From Sporosarcina limicola (GTDB taxonomy: Bacteria; Bacillota; Bacilli; Bacillales_A; Planococcaceae), in the NCBI RefSeq assembly GCF_014873855.1, contig NZ_JADBEL010000002.1, positions 1-64,000 on the forward strand: 64,000 nt of DNA, given 5' to 3'. Of the stretch, positions 26,959-36,508 are shown piece after piece; the first letter of the stretch is position 1, and every line of letters starts with the position of its first letter. A program made the position numbers and the translations under genes. The notes under the pieces are model-generated. The model was not told the origin of the DNA and made no database searches. It saw only the letters and a program-made list of their open reading frames with translations.

Positions 26959-26970
26959 GTTGAGCTTCGG

Positions 26971-27515
26971 GATGGATTGCCATGACAGTTCGGGCGGGCC
27001 ATTACAGTTTCCGCCATTGCCCTCACAGTTTCATGGATTGCCATGACAGTTCGGGCGAGCCATTACAGTTTCCGCCATTGCCCTCACAGTTTCATGGATT
27101 CCATGACAGTTCGGGCGAGCCATTACAGTTTCCGCGATTGCCATTACAGTTTCCGCGATTGCCATTACAGTTCGGGCGAGCCATTACAGTTTCCGCCATT
27201 GCCCTTACAGTTTCATGGATTGCCATGACAGTTCGGGCGAGCCATTACAGTTTCCGCCATTGCCCTTACAGTTTCATGGATTGCCATGACAATTCGGGCG
27301 AGCCATTACAGTTTCCGCGATTGCCCTCACAGTTTCATGGATTGCCATGACAGTTCGGGCGAGCCATTACAGTTTCCGCCATTGCCATTACAGTTTCATG
27401 GATTGCCATGACAGTTCGGGCGAGCCATTACAGTTTCCGCGATTGCCATTACAGTTTCATGGATTGCCATGACAGTTCGGGCGAGCCATTACAGTTTCAC
27501 CTTTTGCCATGACAA
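26971..27515. repeat. Tandem array of about nine 61-bp units
   Basis: Each unit consists of three related words, all with a core like CCATKACAGTTTC: ATTGCCATGACAGTTCGGGC, CCATTACAGTTTCCGC and CATTGCCCTCACAGTTTCAT. Units begin roughly every 61 bp; one has a 1-bp deletion and another has a duplicated CCATTACAGTTTCCGC word. The array fills the gap between the lexA terminator and the stop of the ynbB-like gene. Because 61 is not a multiple of three, reading frames rotate, so it is not a repeat protein. Confidence 0.92.
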
Positions 27516-27525
27516 TCCTCACATT

Positions 27526-28791
27526 TTATTCTCCAATCAGTTTTTCACTGACGAGTTTGTCGATGGATGACAGTATAGCTGCTTTTACGTGCTCGTAGGT
27601 GAGCCCACCTTGTATGTAGGCGGTGAAGGGTGGTCTGATTGGACCATCGGCTGTCAGTTCGATGCTGGAGCCTTGGATGAATGTACCTGCTGCCATGATG
27701 ACGTCATCCGTGTAGCCGGGCATGTAAGACGGCTCTGGAGCGTAGTGGGCATTGATGGGCGAGTTTGCCTGGATTGATCGACAAAAGGCAATCATCTGGT
27801 CGGCATTTTTGAAAGATACAGATTGAATTAAATCTGTTCTTTTTTCCGTGTAATGCGGCGTCGTGTCGAGTCCATAGCTTTCTAGGAGTGCGGCTGTGAA
27901 TAGCGCACCCTTTACTGCCTGGCTCACAACGTGCGGCGCAATGAAAAAGCCTTGATACATTTCTAGTAACGTATCAAGCGATGCTCCCGCTTCTGCTCCG
28001 AGTCCTGGTGAAGTCATTCGGTAAGCACATTTTTCAACGAGATCAGCACGCCCTGCGATGTAGCCGCCTGTTCTTGCGAGTCCACCACCTGGATTTTTGA
28101 TGAGCGAACCTGCCATCAGATCAGCGCCGACTTCAGTTGGTTCCTGTTCCTCGACGAATTCACCGTAACAATTGTCGACAAATACGACTAGTTCAGGATT
28201 AATCGCCTTTACTTTGCGAACAAATTCACCGATTTCATCCACTCGAAAGGATGGCCGATTGGAATATCCTTTTGACCGTTGAATTCCAATCATTTTCGTC
28301 TTGTTATGAATATTTTTGGTAACCTCATCAAAATTGACAGAACCGTCTTCATTCAAATCGATATGTTTGTAGGAGATTCCGTAGTCTTCTAGTGACCCCG
28401 TATCTTTGCCTTTGCCAGAGACGATTGAATCCAGTGTATCGTACGGTTTCCCGGTTATGTAGAGCAACTCATCACCCGGGCGAAGGATACCAAATAGGCT
28501 GATAGAAATCGCGTGGGTTCCAGAGATAATTTGATTGCGTACAACGCAGTCTTCCGCTCCAAAGACATTGGCATAGACTTGTTCCAAGACATCGCGGCCA
28601 CTATCGTCGTAGCCATAGCCTGTCGATCCTGTCAGATGAAAGTCGCTCACCTTATTTTCGCGGAACGCAGCAAGCACTTTCCGTTGATTGTAAAAGGCTA
28701 TTTTTTCAACGGCCTTAAAATACGGAGTAAGACTTTCCTCGATTGCTTCTGTTTTAATCAACAAGGCGTCATCTAGTTCGTTTAATCGCAT
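27526..28791 (-). CDS. ynbB: PLP-dependent methionine gamma-lyase-like protein YnbB (aluminum resistance family)
   Basis: A 421-residue fold-type I PLP protein. The PLP lysine is likely in GSLIKNPGGGLARTGG near residue 235; NQIISGTHAISISL near 85 binds the cofactor phosphate; PHYTEKRTDLIQ and FTAYIQGGLTYEHVK are family landmarks. Often annotated 'aluminum resistance protein', but the reaction is not established. GAGGAATACTA precedes the ATG. It is normally found near glnR/glnA or hfq/miaA; here hfq and miaA lie a little further along. Confidence 0.9.
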   Translation of the reverse strand: MRLNELDDALLIKTEAIEESLTPYFKAVEKIAFYNQRKVLAAFRENKVSDFHLTGSTGYGYDDSGRDVLEQVYANVFGAEDCVVRNQIISGTHAISISLFGILRPGDELLYITGKPYDTLDSIVSGKGKDTGSLEDYGISYKHIDLNEDGSVNFDEVTKNIHNKTKMIGIQRSKGYSNRPSFRVDEIGEFVRKVKAINPELVVFVDNCYGEFVEEQEPTEVGADLMAGSLIKNPGGGLARTGGYIAGRADLVEKCAYRMTSPGLGAEAGASLDTLLEMYQGFFIAPHVVSQAVKGALFTAALLESYGLDTTPHYTEKRTDLIQSVSFKNADQMIAFCRSIQANSPINAHYAPEPSYMPGYTDDVIMAAGTFIQGSSIELTADGPIRPPFTAYIQGGLTYEHVKAAILSSIDKLVSEKLIGE

Positions 28792-28826
28792 TAGTATTCC
28801 TCATTCCATTAAATAGTCACTCCATT

Positions 28827-28854
28827 ATCTTATCAGCCCCATTGGATTGGTCAA
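28827..28854 (-). promoter_or_regulatory. Promoter of the ynbB-like gene
   Basis: Minus strand TTGACC (28849-28854), 16-bp spacer, TAAGAT (28827-28832). Confidence 0.55.
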
Positions 28855-28875
28855 CAATTTCAGATGTGAATACTA

Positions 28876-28903
28876 TTGAATATGTATGGCAATCTGGTAG
28901 AAT
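28876..28903 (+). promoter_or_regulatory. Promoter of the TRIC-type channel gene
   Basis: TTGAAT (28876-28881), 16-bp spacer, TAGAAT (28898-28903); divergent from the ynbB promoter. Confidence 0.5.
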
Positions 28904-28934
28904 GCTTAAGGATCTATTGAATGGAGGAACTTCA

Positions 28935-29558
28935 TTGGCTTGGGATGTTTTTAGTTTTATAGGCACGGCGGCTTTTGCCATTTCCGGAGCAATTGTGGCG
29001 ATGGAAGAGGAGTATGACATTTTCGGCGTTTATATATTAGGGATGATCACTGCATTTGGTGGTGGAGCCATACGAAATGTGTTGATAGGCGTTCCGATTG
29101 ACGTGTTGTGGAGTCAGGAGTTCCTGTTCCTTGTTGCTTCAATTTTAATAACGATTATCTTCTTTTTCTCAAAATATATTCTTTCACACTGGAATCGATG
29201 GGGTTCCTATTTTGATGCAATTGGTTTAGCCGCTTTCTCGATTCAAGGCGCAATGCTTGCGATTCAACTCGAGATGTCGCTTTTTGCAGTAATCGTTGCG
29301 GCGGTTTTGACGGGGGCAGGTGGCGGTGTGATTCGAGATCTGCTTGCGGGTAGAAGACCGCTTATTTTTAAAGAAGAAATTTATGCAGTATGGGCAGCGA
29401 TAGCGGGCCTTATCGTCGGATTAGAATTTTTTAATTATGATTTCACTCTGTATATACTTCTTATCCTGACGGCTGGCATGCGTATTCTATCGCTTGTATT
29501 TCATTGGAAACTTCCGAGAGGGAAAATTCAAGTTCTAAAAAAAGTGGGACTGGAGTAA
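28935..29558 (+). CDS. TRIC-type trimeric intracellular cation channel family protein
   Basis: A 207-residue membrane protein of seven predicted helices made of two related halves (UPF0126). The paired glycine motifs GGGAIRNVLIG near residue 51 and GGGVIRDLLAG near 137 are the family hallmark and line the pore; such proteins conduct potassium as trimers. B. subtilis YvgT is a relative. The TTG start is chosen because GGAGG lies 7 nt upstream (AATGGAGGAACTTCA); an upstream frame to 28842 covers the promoter and is unlikely to be translated. Confidence 0.9.
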   Translation: MAWDVFSFIGTAAFAISGAIVAMEEEYDIFGVYILGMITAFGGGAIRNVLIGVPIDVLWSQEFLFLVASILITIIFFFSKYILSHWNRWGSYFDAIGLAAFSIQGAMLAIQLEMSLFAVIVAAVLTGAGGGVIRDLLAGRRPLIFKEEIYAVWAAIAGLIVGLEFFNYDFTLYILLILTAGMRILSLVFHWKLPRGKIQVLKKVGLE

Positions 29559-29577
29559 GATTCCAGTTCCACTTTTC
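29537..29577 (+). terminator. Terminator of the TRIC gene
   Basis: AAAGTGGGACTGGA pairs with TTCCAGTTCCACTTTT; the stem overlaps the stop codon. Confidence 0.85.
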
Positions 29578-29579
29578 CT

Positions 29580-29700
29580 TATTGTCCAGCTACAGCACCT
29601 AGCCCCTCGAGTCGCTTCAACCTTGAAAACAATGGAAAAGCGCCATTGTTTCAAGTCTTCCAGCGCTTGTCGGGGCTGGATAGGTGCCTCCGCTTTTCCT
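29580..29700. repeat. Intergenic repeat of about 121 bp, first tandem copy
   Basis: Contains TATTGTCCAGCTACAGCACC, TAGCCCCTCGAGTCGCTTC, an internal hairpin CTTGAAAACAATGG / CCATTGTTTCAAG and the end CCAGCGCTTGTCGGGGCTGG followed by GGTGCCTCCGCTTTTCC. This resembles an intergenic repeat common in Bacillaceae and Planococcaceae; its role is unknown. Confidence 0.8.
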
Positions 29701-29821
29701 TATTGTCTAGCTCCAGCACCTAGCCCCTCGAGTCGCTTCGGCCTTGAAAACAATGGAAAAGTGCCATTGTTTCAAGTCCTCCAGCGCTTGTCGGGACTGA
29801 ACAGGCGCTTCCGCTTTTCTT
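29701..29821. repeat. Intergenic repeat of about 121 bp, second tandem copy
   Basis: Nearly the same sequence as 29580-29700, with TATTGTCTAGCTCCAGCACC at the start and CGCTTCCGCTTTTC at the end. Paired changes keep most of the internal hairpin. It abuts the hfq stop codon, so the hfq transcript may end in it. Confidence 0.8.
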
Positions 29822-30048
29822 TATTCCAGTTCGTCTTTCAATAACACTGGTTTTGATGGGACGTATGTGGAAATCGCATGTTTGTAAATCAGTTGCTGTT
29901 TTCCTTCCGTTTCGAGCAAGACAGTATAATTATCATACGATTTGATAAGCCCTTTTAACTGGAACCCGTTTAGTAAGAATACTGTTACAAATGTATTGTT
30001 CTTTCGTAGTGCGTTCAAAAATGTCTCTTGCATGTTTCCTTGTGCCAT
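29821..30048 (-). CDS. hfq: RNA chaperone Hfq
   Basis: Seventy-five residues, a single Sm fold. Sm1 has [19 protein letters not shown] and Sm2 the [10 protein letters not shown] motif that binds U-rich RNA at the proximal face. Forms a ring hexamer. AGGAGG lies 9 nt upstream of the ATG. Directly downstream of miaA in the same direction (45 bp), the classical arrangement. Confidence 0.97.
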   Translation of the reverse strand: MAQGNMQETFLNALRKNNTFVTVFLLNGFQLKGLIKSYDNYTVLLETEGKQQLIYKHAISTYVPSKPVLLKDELE

Positions 30049-30093
30049 ACGTCGAATCCTCCTGTTGTCCTGTATTTATTTCTACTACTTCAC

Positions 30094-31041
30094 TTACTCT
30101 ATTCGCCTAATCTTTTCAAAATCCTTCAAAATTGTCAAAATTCCCTTTAAACTTTTTTTTGTACCAGTTGCTGCATCGAGCCAGGCAATCTCAAGTTTGT
30201 TGCGGAAGTAGGTCATTTGCCGCTTTGCATAGTTCCTCGTGTTTTTCTTGATCAAATCTACAGTCTCATCAAGTGATAATCCACCTTCAATAAATTGATG
30301 AAGTTCCCTGTAGCCGATCGCTTGTACAGACTGTACACTGCGAATCCCTTCATCCCATAATGTTTGGGCTTCTTCGAGCAAACCGTTTTCCATCATCCTA
30401 TCTACACGCTGATGGATCCGTTCGTAAAGGACATCCCGTTCCAGTTGGAGACCGACAATAAGATAATCATAAAGTGGGGCGTGTCCTGCTCCATCTTCAT
30501 GGTCGTCTTTTGTCCGTCCGGTCACTTCGATGATTTCAAGTGCACGGACGAGCCTGCGGTGATTATTCGGATGGATTTTTTCAGCGCTCTTAGGGTCAAT
30601 CGCAACCAGCTTTTCGTATAAATGGTCAGCGCCTCTCTCCTCTAGTTCACGTTCAAGCCGCCCTCTTACTTCAATGTCTGCCGCTTGCTCCGTAAAACGA
30701 AAATCGAATAGAACCGATTGAATGTACAGCCCTGTTCCTCCGACAATGATTGGTATTTTTCCTCTGTCACGGATAGCTTGAATCCAGTTGCGTACCTCTG
30801 TTTGATATTCAGCGACAGAAAAAGATTCGGTAGGTTCTTTGACATCAAATAAATGATGCGGAATTCCATCCATTTCCTCTGCTGTTATTTTCGCTGTCCC
30901 GATATCAAGCCCTTTGTATACTTGCATTGAATCGCCATTAATAATTTCTCCACCGATTGCTTTGGCAAGTTGTACACTCAACGCCGTCTTCCCCGATGCG
31001 GTAGGACCCACAATAGCGATGACTTCTGGATAGTGTTTCAT
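30094..31041 (-). CDS. miaA: tRNA dimethylallyltransferase MiaA
   Basis: A 315-residue enzyme that adds a dimethylallyl group to A37 of tRNAs reading UNN codons. P-loop GPTASGKTALS at about 12-22, DSMQVYKGLDIGTAK near 38-52, GGTGLYIQS near 102 and the tRNA-binding KKNTRNYAKRQMTYFR near 265-280. Product feeds MiaB, encoded 7 kb away. Its ATG overlaps the stop of the upstream hydrolase gene by 4 bp, so they are translationally coupled. Confidence 0.97.
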   Translation of the reverse strand: MKHYPEVIAIVGPTASGKTALSVQLAKAIGGEIINGDSMQVYKGLDIGTAKITAEEMDGIPHHLFDVKEPTESFSVAEYQTEVRNWIQAIRDRGKIPIIVGGTGLYIQSVLFDFRFTEQAADIEVRGRLERELEERGADHLYEKLVAIDPKSAEKIHPNNHRRLVRALEIIEVTGRTKDDHEDGAGHAPLYDYLIVGLQLERDVLYERIHQRVDRMMENGLLEEAQTLWDEGIRSVQSVQAIGYRELHQFIEGGLSLDETVDLIKKNTRNYAKRQMTYFRNKLEIAWLDAATGTKKSLKGILTILKDFEKIRRIE

Positions 31042-31955
31042 TTCTTTTTTTCAATCCAGTCAGTGACGGTTTCGAAAACATACCGGCTGTTCTTTTCATG
31101 GAGCATTTCATGTCTACCGCCTTCGAATAATTTGACTGTCACATCTACAATACCCGCCCTATCATAGTGTTTGGCAACATTCCAAACCCCTTTCCCATTA
31201 TCACCTACCGGGTCTTCGCTCCCTGAAAAAAGAAGGATTGGAAGGTTTTTCGGGATTTTATTTATTTCCTCTTGCGAATGAATTTTTCCCAGTCCCTCAA
31301 ACAGATCGGCGAAAAATCGGGTTGTCGGGACAATCCCACAAGCTGGGTCATTGATATATTTTTCAACAGCTTCCGTTTTAGTCGATAACCAGTCGAAAGG
31401 TGTTTTCGGGTTTTGGACTGATTTATTGAAACCACCGAAGACGAGTTTGTTCAAGAAGTGATCGGGTTGATTGAAGCCATTTTTCTTTCCTAAAAGATAG
31501 GCAGCTACCTGGCCTGCGATTCGTGATGCACCAGGGTCTCCACCTGTGCCCGAGAATATTGCAAGATCGACTTCTTCTCCGTGCAGTTGGACATACCTTC
31601 GCGCAACAAATGAACCCATACTGTGACCGAATAGGACGAATTGTGGAGATGGATGATGCGCTCGGACGTATGAAATGACTTCATAGACGTCTTGAACAAC
31701 CCGGTCAAATCCCAATTTATCGGCAAAATGCCCTTTTAATCCGTTCAATTCAGCGGTTTCACCATGCCCGCGATGATCATGCCCCGAAACGATATAGCCT
31801 TTTAAAACTAAATACTGCGCAAACGCTTCATACCTGCCAATATGTTCAGACATGCCATGGAGAAGGTGAATATGTCCAATTGGCTCTACATCGGGTATAA
31901 CAATGAACCCCTGGATAGAAAAACCGTCTGTCATTTCCAAAACTATTTTTTCCAC
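31038..31955 (-). CDS. Alpha/beta hydrolase, lysophospholipase/monoacylglycerol lipase type
   Basis: A 305-residue serine hydrolase (Hydrolase_4 family). Oxyanion region HLLHGMSEHIGRYE near 31, strand GHDHRGHGET near 58, nucleophile LFGHSMGSF near 107, acid in SGSEDPVGDNG near 250 and His in FEGGRHEMLHE near 281. Soluble, no signal peptide. The start GTG has only a loosely spaced AAAGGG. It sits between mutL and miaA and overlaps miaA by 4 bp. Likely cleaves monoacyl lipids; the link to tRNA modification is probably only transcriptional. Confidence 0.88.
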   Translation of the reverse strand: MEKIVLEMTDGFSIQGFIVIPDVEPIGHIHLLHGMSEHIGRYEAFAQYLVLKGYIVSGHDHRGHGETAELNGLKGHFADKLGFDRVVQDVYEVISYVRAHHPSPQFVLFGHSMGSFVARRYVQLHGEEVDLAIFSGTGGDPGASRIAGQVAAYLLGKKNGFNQPDHFLNKLVFGGFNKSVQNPKTPFDWLSTKTEAVEKYINDPACGIVPTTRFFADLFEGLGKIHSQEEINKIPKNLPILLFSGSEDPVGDNGKGVWNVAKHYDRAGIVDVTVKLFEGGRHEMLHEKNSRYVFETVTDWIEKKK

Positions 31956-32018
31956 TAACGTTCGCCGCCCTTTCCTTCCGCCTATGCGTGATCACTAAGT
32001 TGTTATATGATTCTACTC

Positions 32019-33827
32019 TTACATAATGCGCTTGAACATTTTTTCAATTTCATAGGTTGTGAAGTGGATGAGCACGGGTCTACCGTGGGGACAGGTGAAT
32101 GGATTTTCAGATTCCGCCAAATCATTTAGCAATCTCTCCATATCTGCAAGTGTTAAATGATGATTTGCCTTGATGGAACGTTTACAGCTCATCATAATTG
32201 CCGCTTCTTCTCGTATTTTCCCGATGTCGACTTTACGTGTCTTTAATACTTGCTCGATGATATCTTCTATAATCACAGCCTCTTCCCCTGCCGGGAACCA
32301 AGAAGGGTATTCTTTCACTGCATAGGAAGAGGGGCCAAATTCTTCTAAGTATATCCCAACATCTTGCAATAGATCCATGCTTTCTTCAATTTTCACTTTA
32401 TCATCTGCCGCATAATTGAACATAAGTGGGATAAGTAATAACTGCCGTTCCTCATTATTCGATTCACCCAATTTATCCCTAAAAAATTCATATTTTATGC
32501 GTTCTTGTGCTGCGTGCTGGTCAATCATATAAAAACCGTCCTCATTTTGTGCAACGATGTAGGTTCCATGAACTTGTCCAACAGGAATGAGGTCTGGGAA
32601 TGCTTTTGCAGGTGCGGATGATGCTACTTCTGGCAATAACATGGGTGTTTCATTAACCGTCCATGGTCTTTCCACTATTTCTCTTTCTTCTTGACGTGCA
32701 CTATATTCGGGCTGTTCGTTTACTTGTAACGGTTTTTCTGGTCTTCCATTTGATCGTTGCGCTCCAAATTCGTTCCATATGTTGACTTGCTCGGATTGGT
32801 TTTTCTTGGCTGGTTCTTTTTTAATAGCATCTGGTACAATGATACTTTTTCGAATGGCTTTCTGGATTGATTCTTTGAGCAGTGTCAACAGCTCGCCTTC
32901 CTTGCTCATACGGATTTGCTGTTTTGAAGGATGTACGTTGACATCTGTCAGGAACGGATCCCCTTCGACGTTAACGATGGCGATTGGGAAACGTCCGATT
33001 GGCAAGTAAGTGTGGAGCGCATTGATGATTACATGATTCACAGCATGACTTTTTACCCATCTACCATTGACGATTAACGTCATATAGCTCTTCGAAGCAC
33101 GTGTCATTTCGGGTAATGTGATATATCCCTGCACAGTGTAGTCCGCGTTTGCACCTGAAAACGGCACCATTTTCCGGGCGACAGCAATGCCATAGATATC
33201 TGATAAGACACGCTGTTGGTCTCCACTTCCCGATGTCTGCAAGATTAGCTGACTGTAGTGAGTTAGTTTAAAGGCAATCGACGGATGGCTAAGCGCAAGT
33301 CGATTAACAAGGTCGATTGTTTGGCCAAGTTCTGTCTGGATTGTTTTCATATATTTTAGCCGAGCTGGTGTGTTAAAAAATAGCTGGGATACGGTGATGT
33401 CTGTTCCTTTACGAAATGCCGCGTTGTCATGTTTGGTGAGGCGACCTCCGTCGATATGAACTTCTGTTCCATCGGTTTCTCCATTGGACGTCCACATTGT
33501 GATTTTGGATACGGATGCGATACTCGCAAGTGCTTCTCCGCGGAAGCCTAGTGTCCGGATCCGGAAAAGGTCATGTTCGTTCATGATTTTACTGGTGGCA
33601 TGCCGTTCGAATGCTTGAACGGCATCTTTTCTTGACATGCCTTTCCCATTATCTGTTACACGAATGGTCATGAGTCCAGCTTCTTCGAGTGCGATTTCGA
33701 TGACGGTACTGTCCGCATCAATCGCATTTTCAACAAGCTCTTTCACGATTGAAGCGGGACGTTCTACGACTTCTCCCGCGGCAATTTTATTGGATAATGT
33801 GTCATCCATTACTTTGATGATGTCCAT
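32019..33827 (-). CDS. mutL: DNA mismatch repair protein MutL
   Basis: A 602-residue GHKL ATPase/endonuclease. N-terminal ATPase motifs AAGEVVERPASIVKELVENA, DNGKGM and GFRGEALASI are intact; the C-terminal dimerisation domain has DQHAAQERIKYE, containing the endonuclease motif DQHAxxERxxYE, and CPHGRP at the end. It couples MutS recognition to nicking. The ATG at 33827 has AAAGGG 8 nt upstream. It follows mutS by 5 bp. Confidence 0.97.
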   Translation of the reverse strand: MDIIKVMDDTLSNKIAAGEVVERPASIVKELVENAIDADSTVIEIALEEAGLMTIRVTDNGKGMSRKDAVQAFERHATSKIMNEHDLFRIRTLGFRGEALASIASVSKITMWTSNGETDGTEVHIDGGRLTKHDNAAFRKGTDITVSQLFFNTPARLKYMKTIQTELGQTIDLVNRLALSHPSIAFKLTHYSQLILQTSGSGDQQRVLSDIYGIAVARKMVPFSGANADYTVQGYITLPEMTRASKSYMTLIVNGRWVKSHAVNHVIINALHTYLPIGRFPIAIVNVEGDPFLTDVNVHPSKQQIRMSKEGELLTLLKESIQKAIRKSIIVPDAIKKEPAKKNQSEQVNIWNEFGAQRSNGRPEKPLQVNEQPEYSARQEEREIVERPWTVNETPMLLPEVASSAPAKAFPDLIPVGQVHGTYIVAQNEDGFYMIDQHAAQERIKYEFFRDKLGESNNEERQLLLIPLMFNYAADDKVKIEESMDLLQDVGIYLEEFGPSSYAVKEYPSWFPAGEEAVIIEDIIEQVLKTRKVDIGKIREEAAIMMSCKRSIKANHHLTLADMERLLNDLAESENPFTCPHGRPVLIHFTTYEIEKMFKRIM

Positions 33828-33832
33828 TGGTC

Positions 33833-36400
33833 TCACCCTTTCGATGTAGTGAGCTTCTCTTTTAGTTCAAATACATATTGTAATGCCTGAAGCGGAGTTA
33901 TATTAAGAACATCTATTTCATTAAGTTTATCGACTACTTGTCGTTCTTCCGATGTTAAGGGGTTCTTTTCTTCCTGATGTAGATCGAAGAATGTTAACTG
34001 TTGCGGTTCATCTTTCTGGGCACTCATTGTTTCTTTACTTTCAAATGATGCGAGCAATGTTTTGGCACGATTGAGAAGCGACTCAGGAAGACCTGCGAGA
34101 TCCGCAACGTAAATTCCGTAACTTTTATCTGCCGCGCCCGCCATCACTTTATGGAGGAATACAACTTTTCCTTCCTGTTCCATCGCTGCAACATGGACAT
34201 TTTCTAACCCGTTCAGTTCTCTATCAAGCTGGGTCAATTCATGGTAATGCGTAGAAAACAGCGTGTTTGCCCCGATTTCATCATGAATATATTCCATCAT
34301 GGCTTGTGCAAGTGCCATGCCATCATACGTCGACGTGCCGCGCCCAATTTCATCAAAAAGGAGAAGACTTTGTGCTGTTGCATTTGCAATTGCGTGTTGA
34401 GATTCCATCATTTCCATCATGAATGTACTTTGCCCCGAAGCGAGATCATCCGCCGCCCCAATCCTTGTGAAAATTTGGTCGGTGATAGGAAGTGACGCCT
34501 GTTCACAAGGGACGTAACAACCGATTTGTGCCATGACAACAATCAGTGCGACTTGCCGCATATACGTACTTTTCCCAGACATATTGGGCCCAGTAATCAG
34601 CAACATATTCGCCTGTTCCGTTAACTTACAGCTGTTCGGTACATAAAGGGAGTGATCCATCATCTTCTCGACGACGGGATGGCGTCCGTTCTTAATTTCT
34701 AATGCCTTTCCGTCGTGGAATTCCGGCTTCACATAGTTCCGTTTTTCTGACACTGCTGCGAATGAAAGAAGGACATCCAACTCGCTCAAGACACTTGCAA
34801 GCTGTTGGAGTTGTCGAATATGTGTTTTCATGGCATCCCGCACTGTACTGAATAGAACATATTCGAGGTCTTGCCCTTCTGCTTCCGCGTTCAAGATGAG
34901 ATCTTCTTTCTCTTTCAGCTCAGGGGTTATGTACCGTTCTGCATTTGCGAGTGTTTGTTTTCGTTCATAGCGTTCTAAATCTGCAAGATGAATATTGGAT
35001 TTCGTGATTTCTATAAAATAACCAAATATTCGATTATACCCTATTTTTAAAGATTTAATGCCTGTTCGGCTGCGTTCTTCACCCTCAAGTTCAGCAAGCC
35101 ACGCCTTGCCATTTTTAGAGGCATCCCGATATTGGTCAAGTTTTGCGTCATAACCGTCTTTGATGATGCCTCCTTCTTTGACCGAAAGTGGTGGGTTTTC
35201 AGCTATAGCGTTTTCGAGAGTCTGTAATACGTCCTCACATACGTCAATTCGTTCTGCAAACTGACTTAGGAGGGTCCGTTCCGATTCTTGGAGTGCTTTT
35301 TTGATGTCTGGGATACGACGAAGAGAATTCCGTAGTTGAGCAAGATCTCTTCCACTTGCACTCCCCATTGAAATTCGTCCGGCAAGCCGTTCCAAGTCAT
35401 ACACTTCTTTTAAACTCGTTTTTAGTTCATCTCGCAGGAAAAAGGCTTCAATAAATGCTGTTACTGCATTCAGTCTATTGTCAATCATTGTTTTTTCCGC
35501 AAGCGGCTGATGAATCCACATCTTCAATTTCCTTGCGCCCATCGCCGTGACGGTTTCATCGAGAAGCCAGTAAAGTGAGCCTTCCTTAGTCCCATTCCGA
35601 ATCGATTGGATGAGTTCCAGATTACGCATCGAATTGGCATCGATGGAAAGCTTCGCCTGTTTCTGTATGAATTCGAACGGCCGGATATGGTCGAGCGCCG
35701 TTTTCTGTGTCCTTTTCACATAGGATACGAGCATGTTGCACGCCTCTGCTACTGCGGTTGGAATGTCGCTGATTAAGTCCGTTGCACCGGCGTGTTCTTC
35801 ACTATATTCAATCGATAATACGATATTGCGTTTCGCCATGCTGTCACTTAATGCGATATGTAGTCTTTCACCAACAACGACTTCCTTCATCCCAAGCGCT
35901 TCCATCTCTGCGATTAGGGTCCGTTCATCTCCCTCGACACGCTCTACCTTTCCTTCACCGGTTGCAAGGTCTAGATACGCTAGCGCATAGCTGTCTCCGT
36001 CTATGATGTCTGCTGAACCGATGAAGTGATTTGTGTTTGCATCGATTGTCTTCCCTTCCGTCATCGTACCAGGTGTAATGATCTTAACGACTTCCCTTTT
36101 GACGATGCCTTTCGCAACTTTTGGGTCCTCGGTCTGTTCGCAGATTGCTACTTTATATCCTTTACTTACGAGTGTTTCGATATAGCCTGCGGCAGAATGA
36201 TGAGGCACGCCACACATTGGTATGCGGTCACGACTTCCTGCATCGCGACTCGTCAAGGTAATTTCAAGAATTTGAGATGCTTCCGTTGCATCTGTGAAAA
36301 AAAGTTCATAGAAATCGCCTAGCCTGAAAAAGAGGAACGCATCCTCATGCCGTGCTTTTACTTGTAAATATTGCTGAATCATAGGTGTATGTGTTGTCAT
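33833..36400 (-). CDS. mutS: DNA mismatch repair protein MutS
   Basis: An 855-residue mismatch sensor. N-terminal mismatch-binding FFRLGDFYELF near residue 24 (with the Phe-x-Glu-type contact), clamp and lever domains in the middle, and the C-terminal ABC ATPase with GPNMSGKSTYMRQ near 610, DEIGRGTSTYDG near 690 and STHYHELT near 724. A beta-clamp-binding-like QLTFFDL lies near residue 808. GAGGG precedes the ATG. Upstream of mutL and downstream of cotE. Confidence 0.98.
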   Translation of the reverse strand: MTTHTPMIQQYLQVKARHEDAFLFFRLGDFYELFFTDATEASQILEITLTSRDAGSRDRIPMCGVPHHSAAGYIETLVSKGYKVAICEQTEDPKVAKGIVKREVVKIITPGTMTEGKTIDANTNHFIGSADIIDGDSYALAYLDLATGEGKVERVEGDERTLIAEMEALGMKEVVVGERLHIALSDSMAKRNIVLSIEYSEEHAGATDLISDIPTAVAEACNMLVSYVKRTQKTALDHIRPFEFIQKQAKLSIDANSMRNLELIQSIRNGTKEGSLYWLLDETVTAMGARKLKMWIHQPLAEKTMIDNRLNAVTAFIEAFFLRDELKTSLKEVYDLERLAGRISMGSASGRDLAQLRNSLRRIPDIKKALQESERTLLSQFAERIDVCEDVLQTLENAIAENPPLSVKEGGIIKDGYDAKLDQYRDASKNGKAWLAELEGEERSRTGIKSLKIGYNRIFGYFIEITKSNIHLADLERYERKQTLANAERYITPELKEKEDLILNAEAEGQDLEYVLFSTVRDAMKTHIRQLQQLASVLSELDVLLSFAAVSEKRNYVKPEFHDGKALEIKNGRHPVVEKMMDHSLYVPNSCKLTEQANMLLITGPNMSGKSTYMRQVALIVVMAQIGCYVPCEQASLPITDQIFTRIGAADDLASGQSTFMMEMMESQHAIANATAQSLLLFDEIGRGTSTYDGMALAQAMMEYIHDEIGANTLFSTHYHELTQLDRELNGLENVHVAAMEQEGKVVFLHKVMAGAADKSYGIYVADLAGLPESLLNRAKTLLASFESKETMSAQKDEPQQLTFFDLHQEEKNPLTSEERQVVDKLNEIDVLNITPLQALQYVFELKEKLTTSKG

Positions 36401-36475
36401 TATCTACCCTCGCTACAAAATCTATTTTGTTCATTATAACACGTATCCTAAAAGCATTAATCTATATTGAAACCG

Positions 36476-36508
36476 AAGAAAAAAAGCCGGAATTGTTTTC
36501 CGGCTTTC
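36476..36508 (-). terminator. Terminator of cotE
   Basis: AAAAAGCCGGAA pairs with TTCCGGCTTT; a run of seven T follows on the minus strand. The arm overlaps the cotE stop codon. Confidence 0.88.

Noticed and set aside
26982..27350. Open frame of about 120 codons inside the 61-bp array
   Set aside because: The repeat length is not a multiple of three, so frames rotate between units; openness follows from repeat composition. No ribosome binding site.
26971..27515. CRISPR array
   Set aside because: The sequence between repeats is itself repeated; there are no unique spacers and no cas genes.
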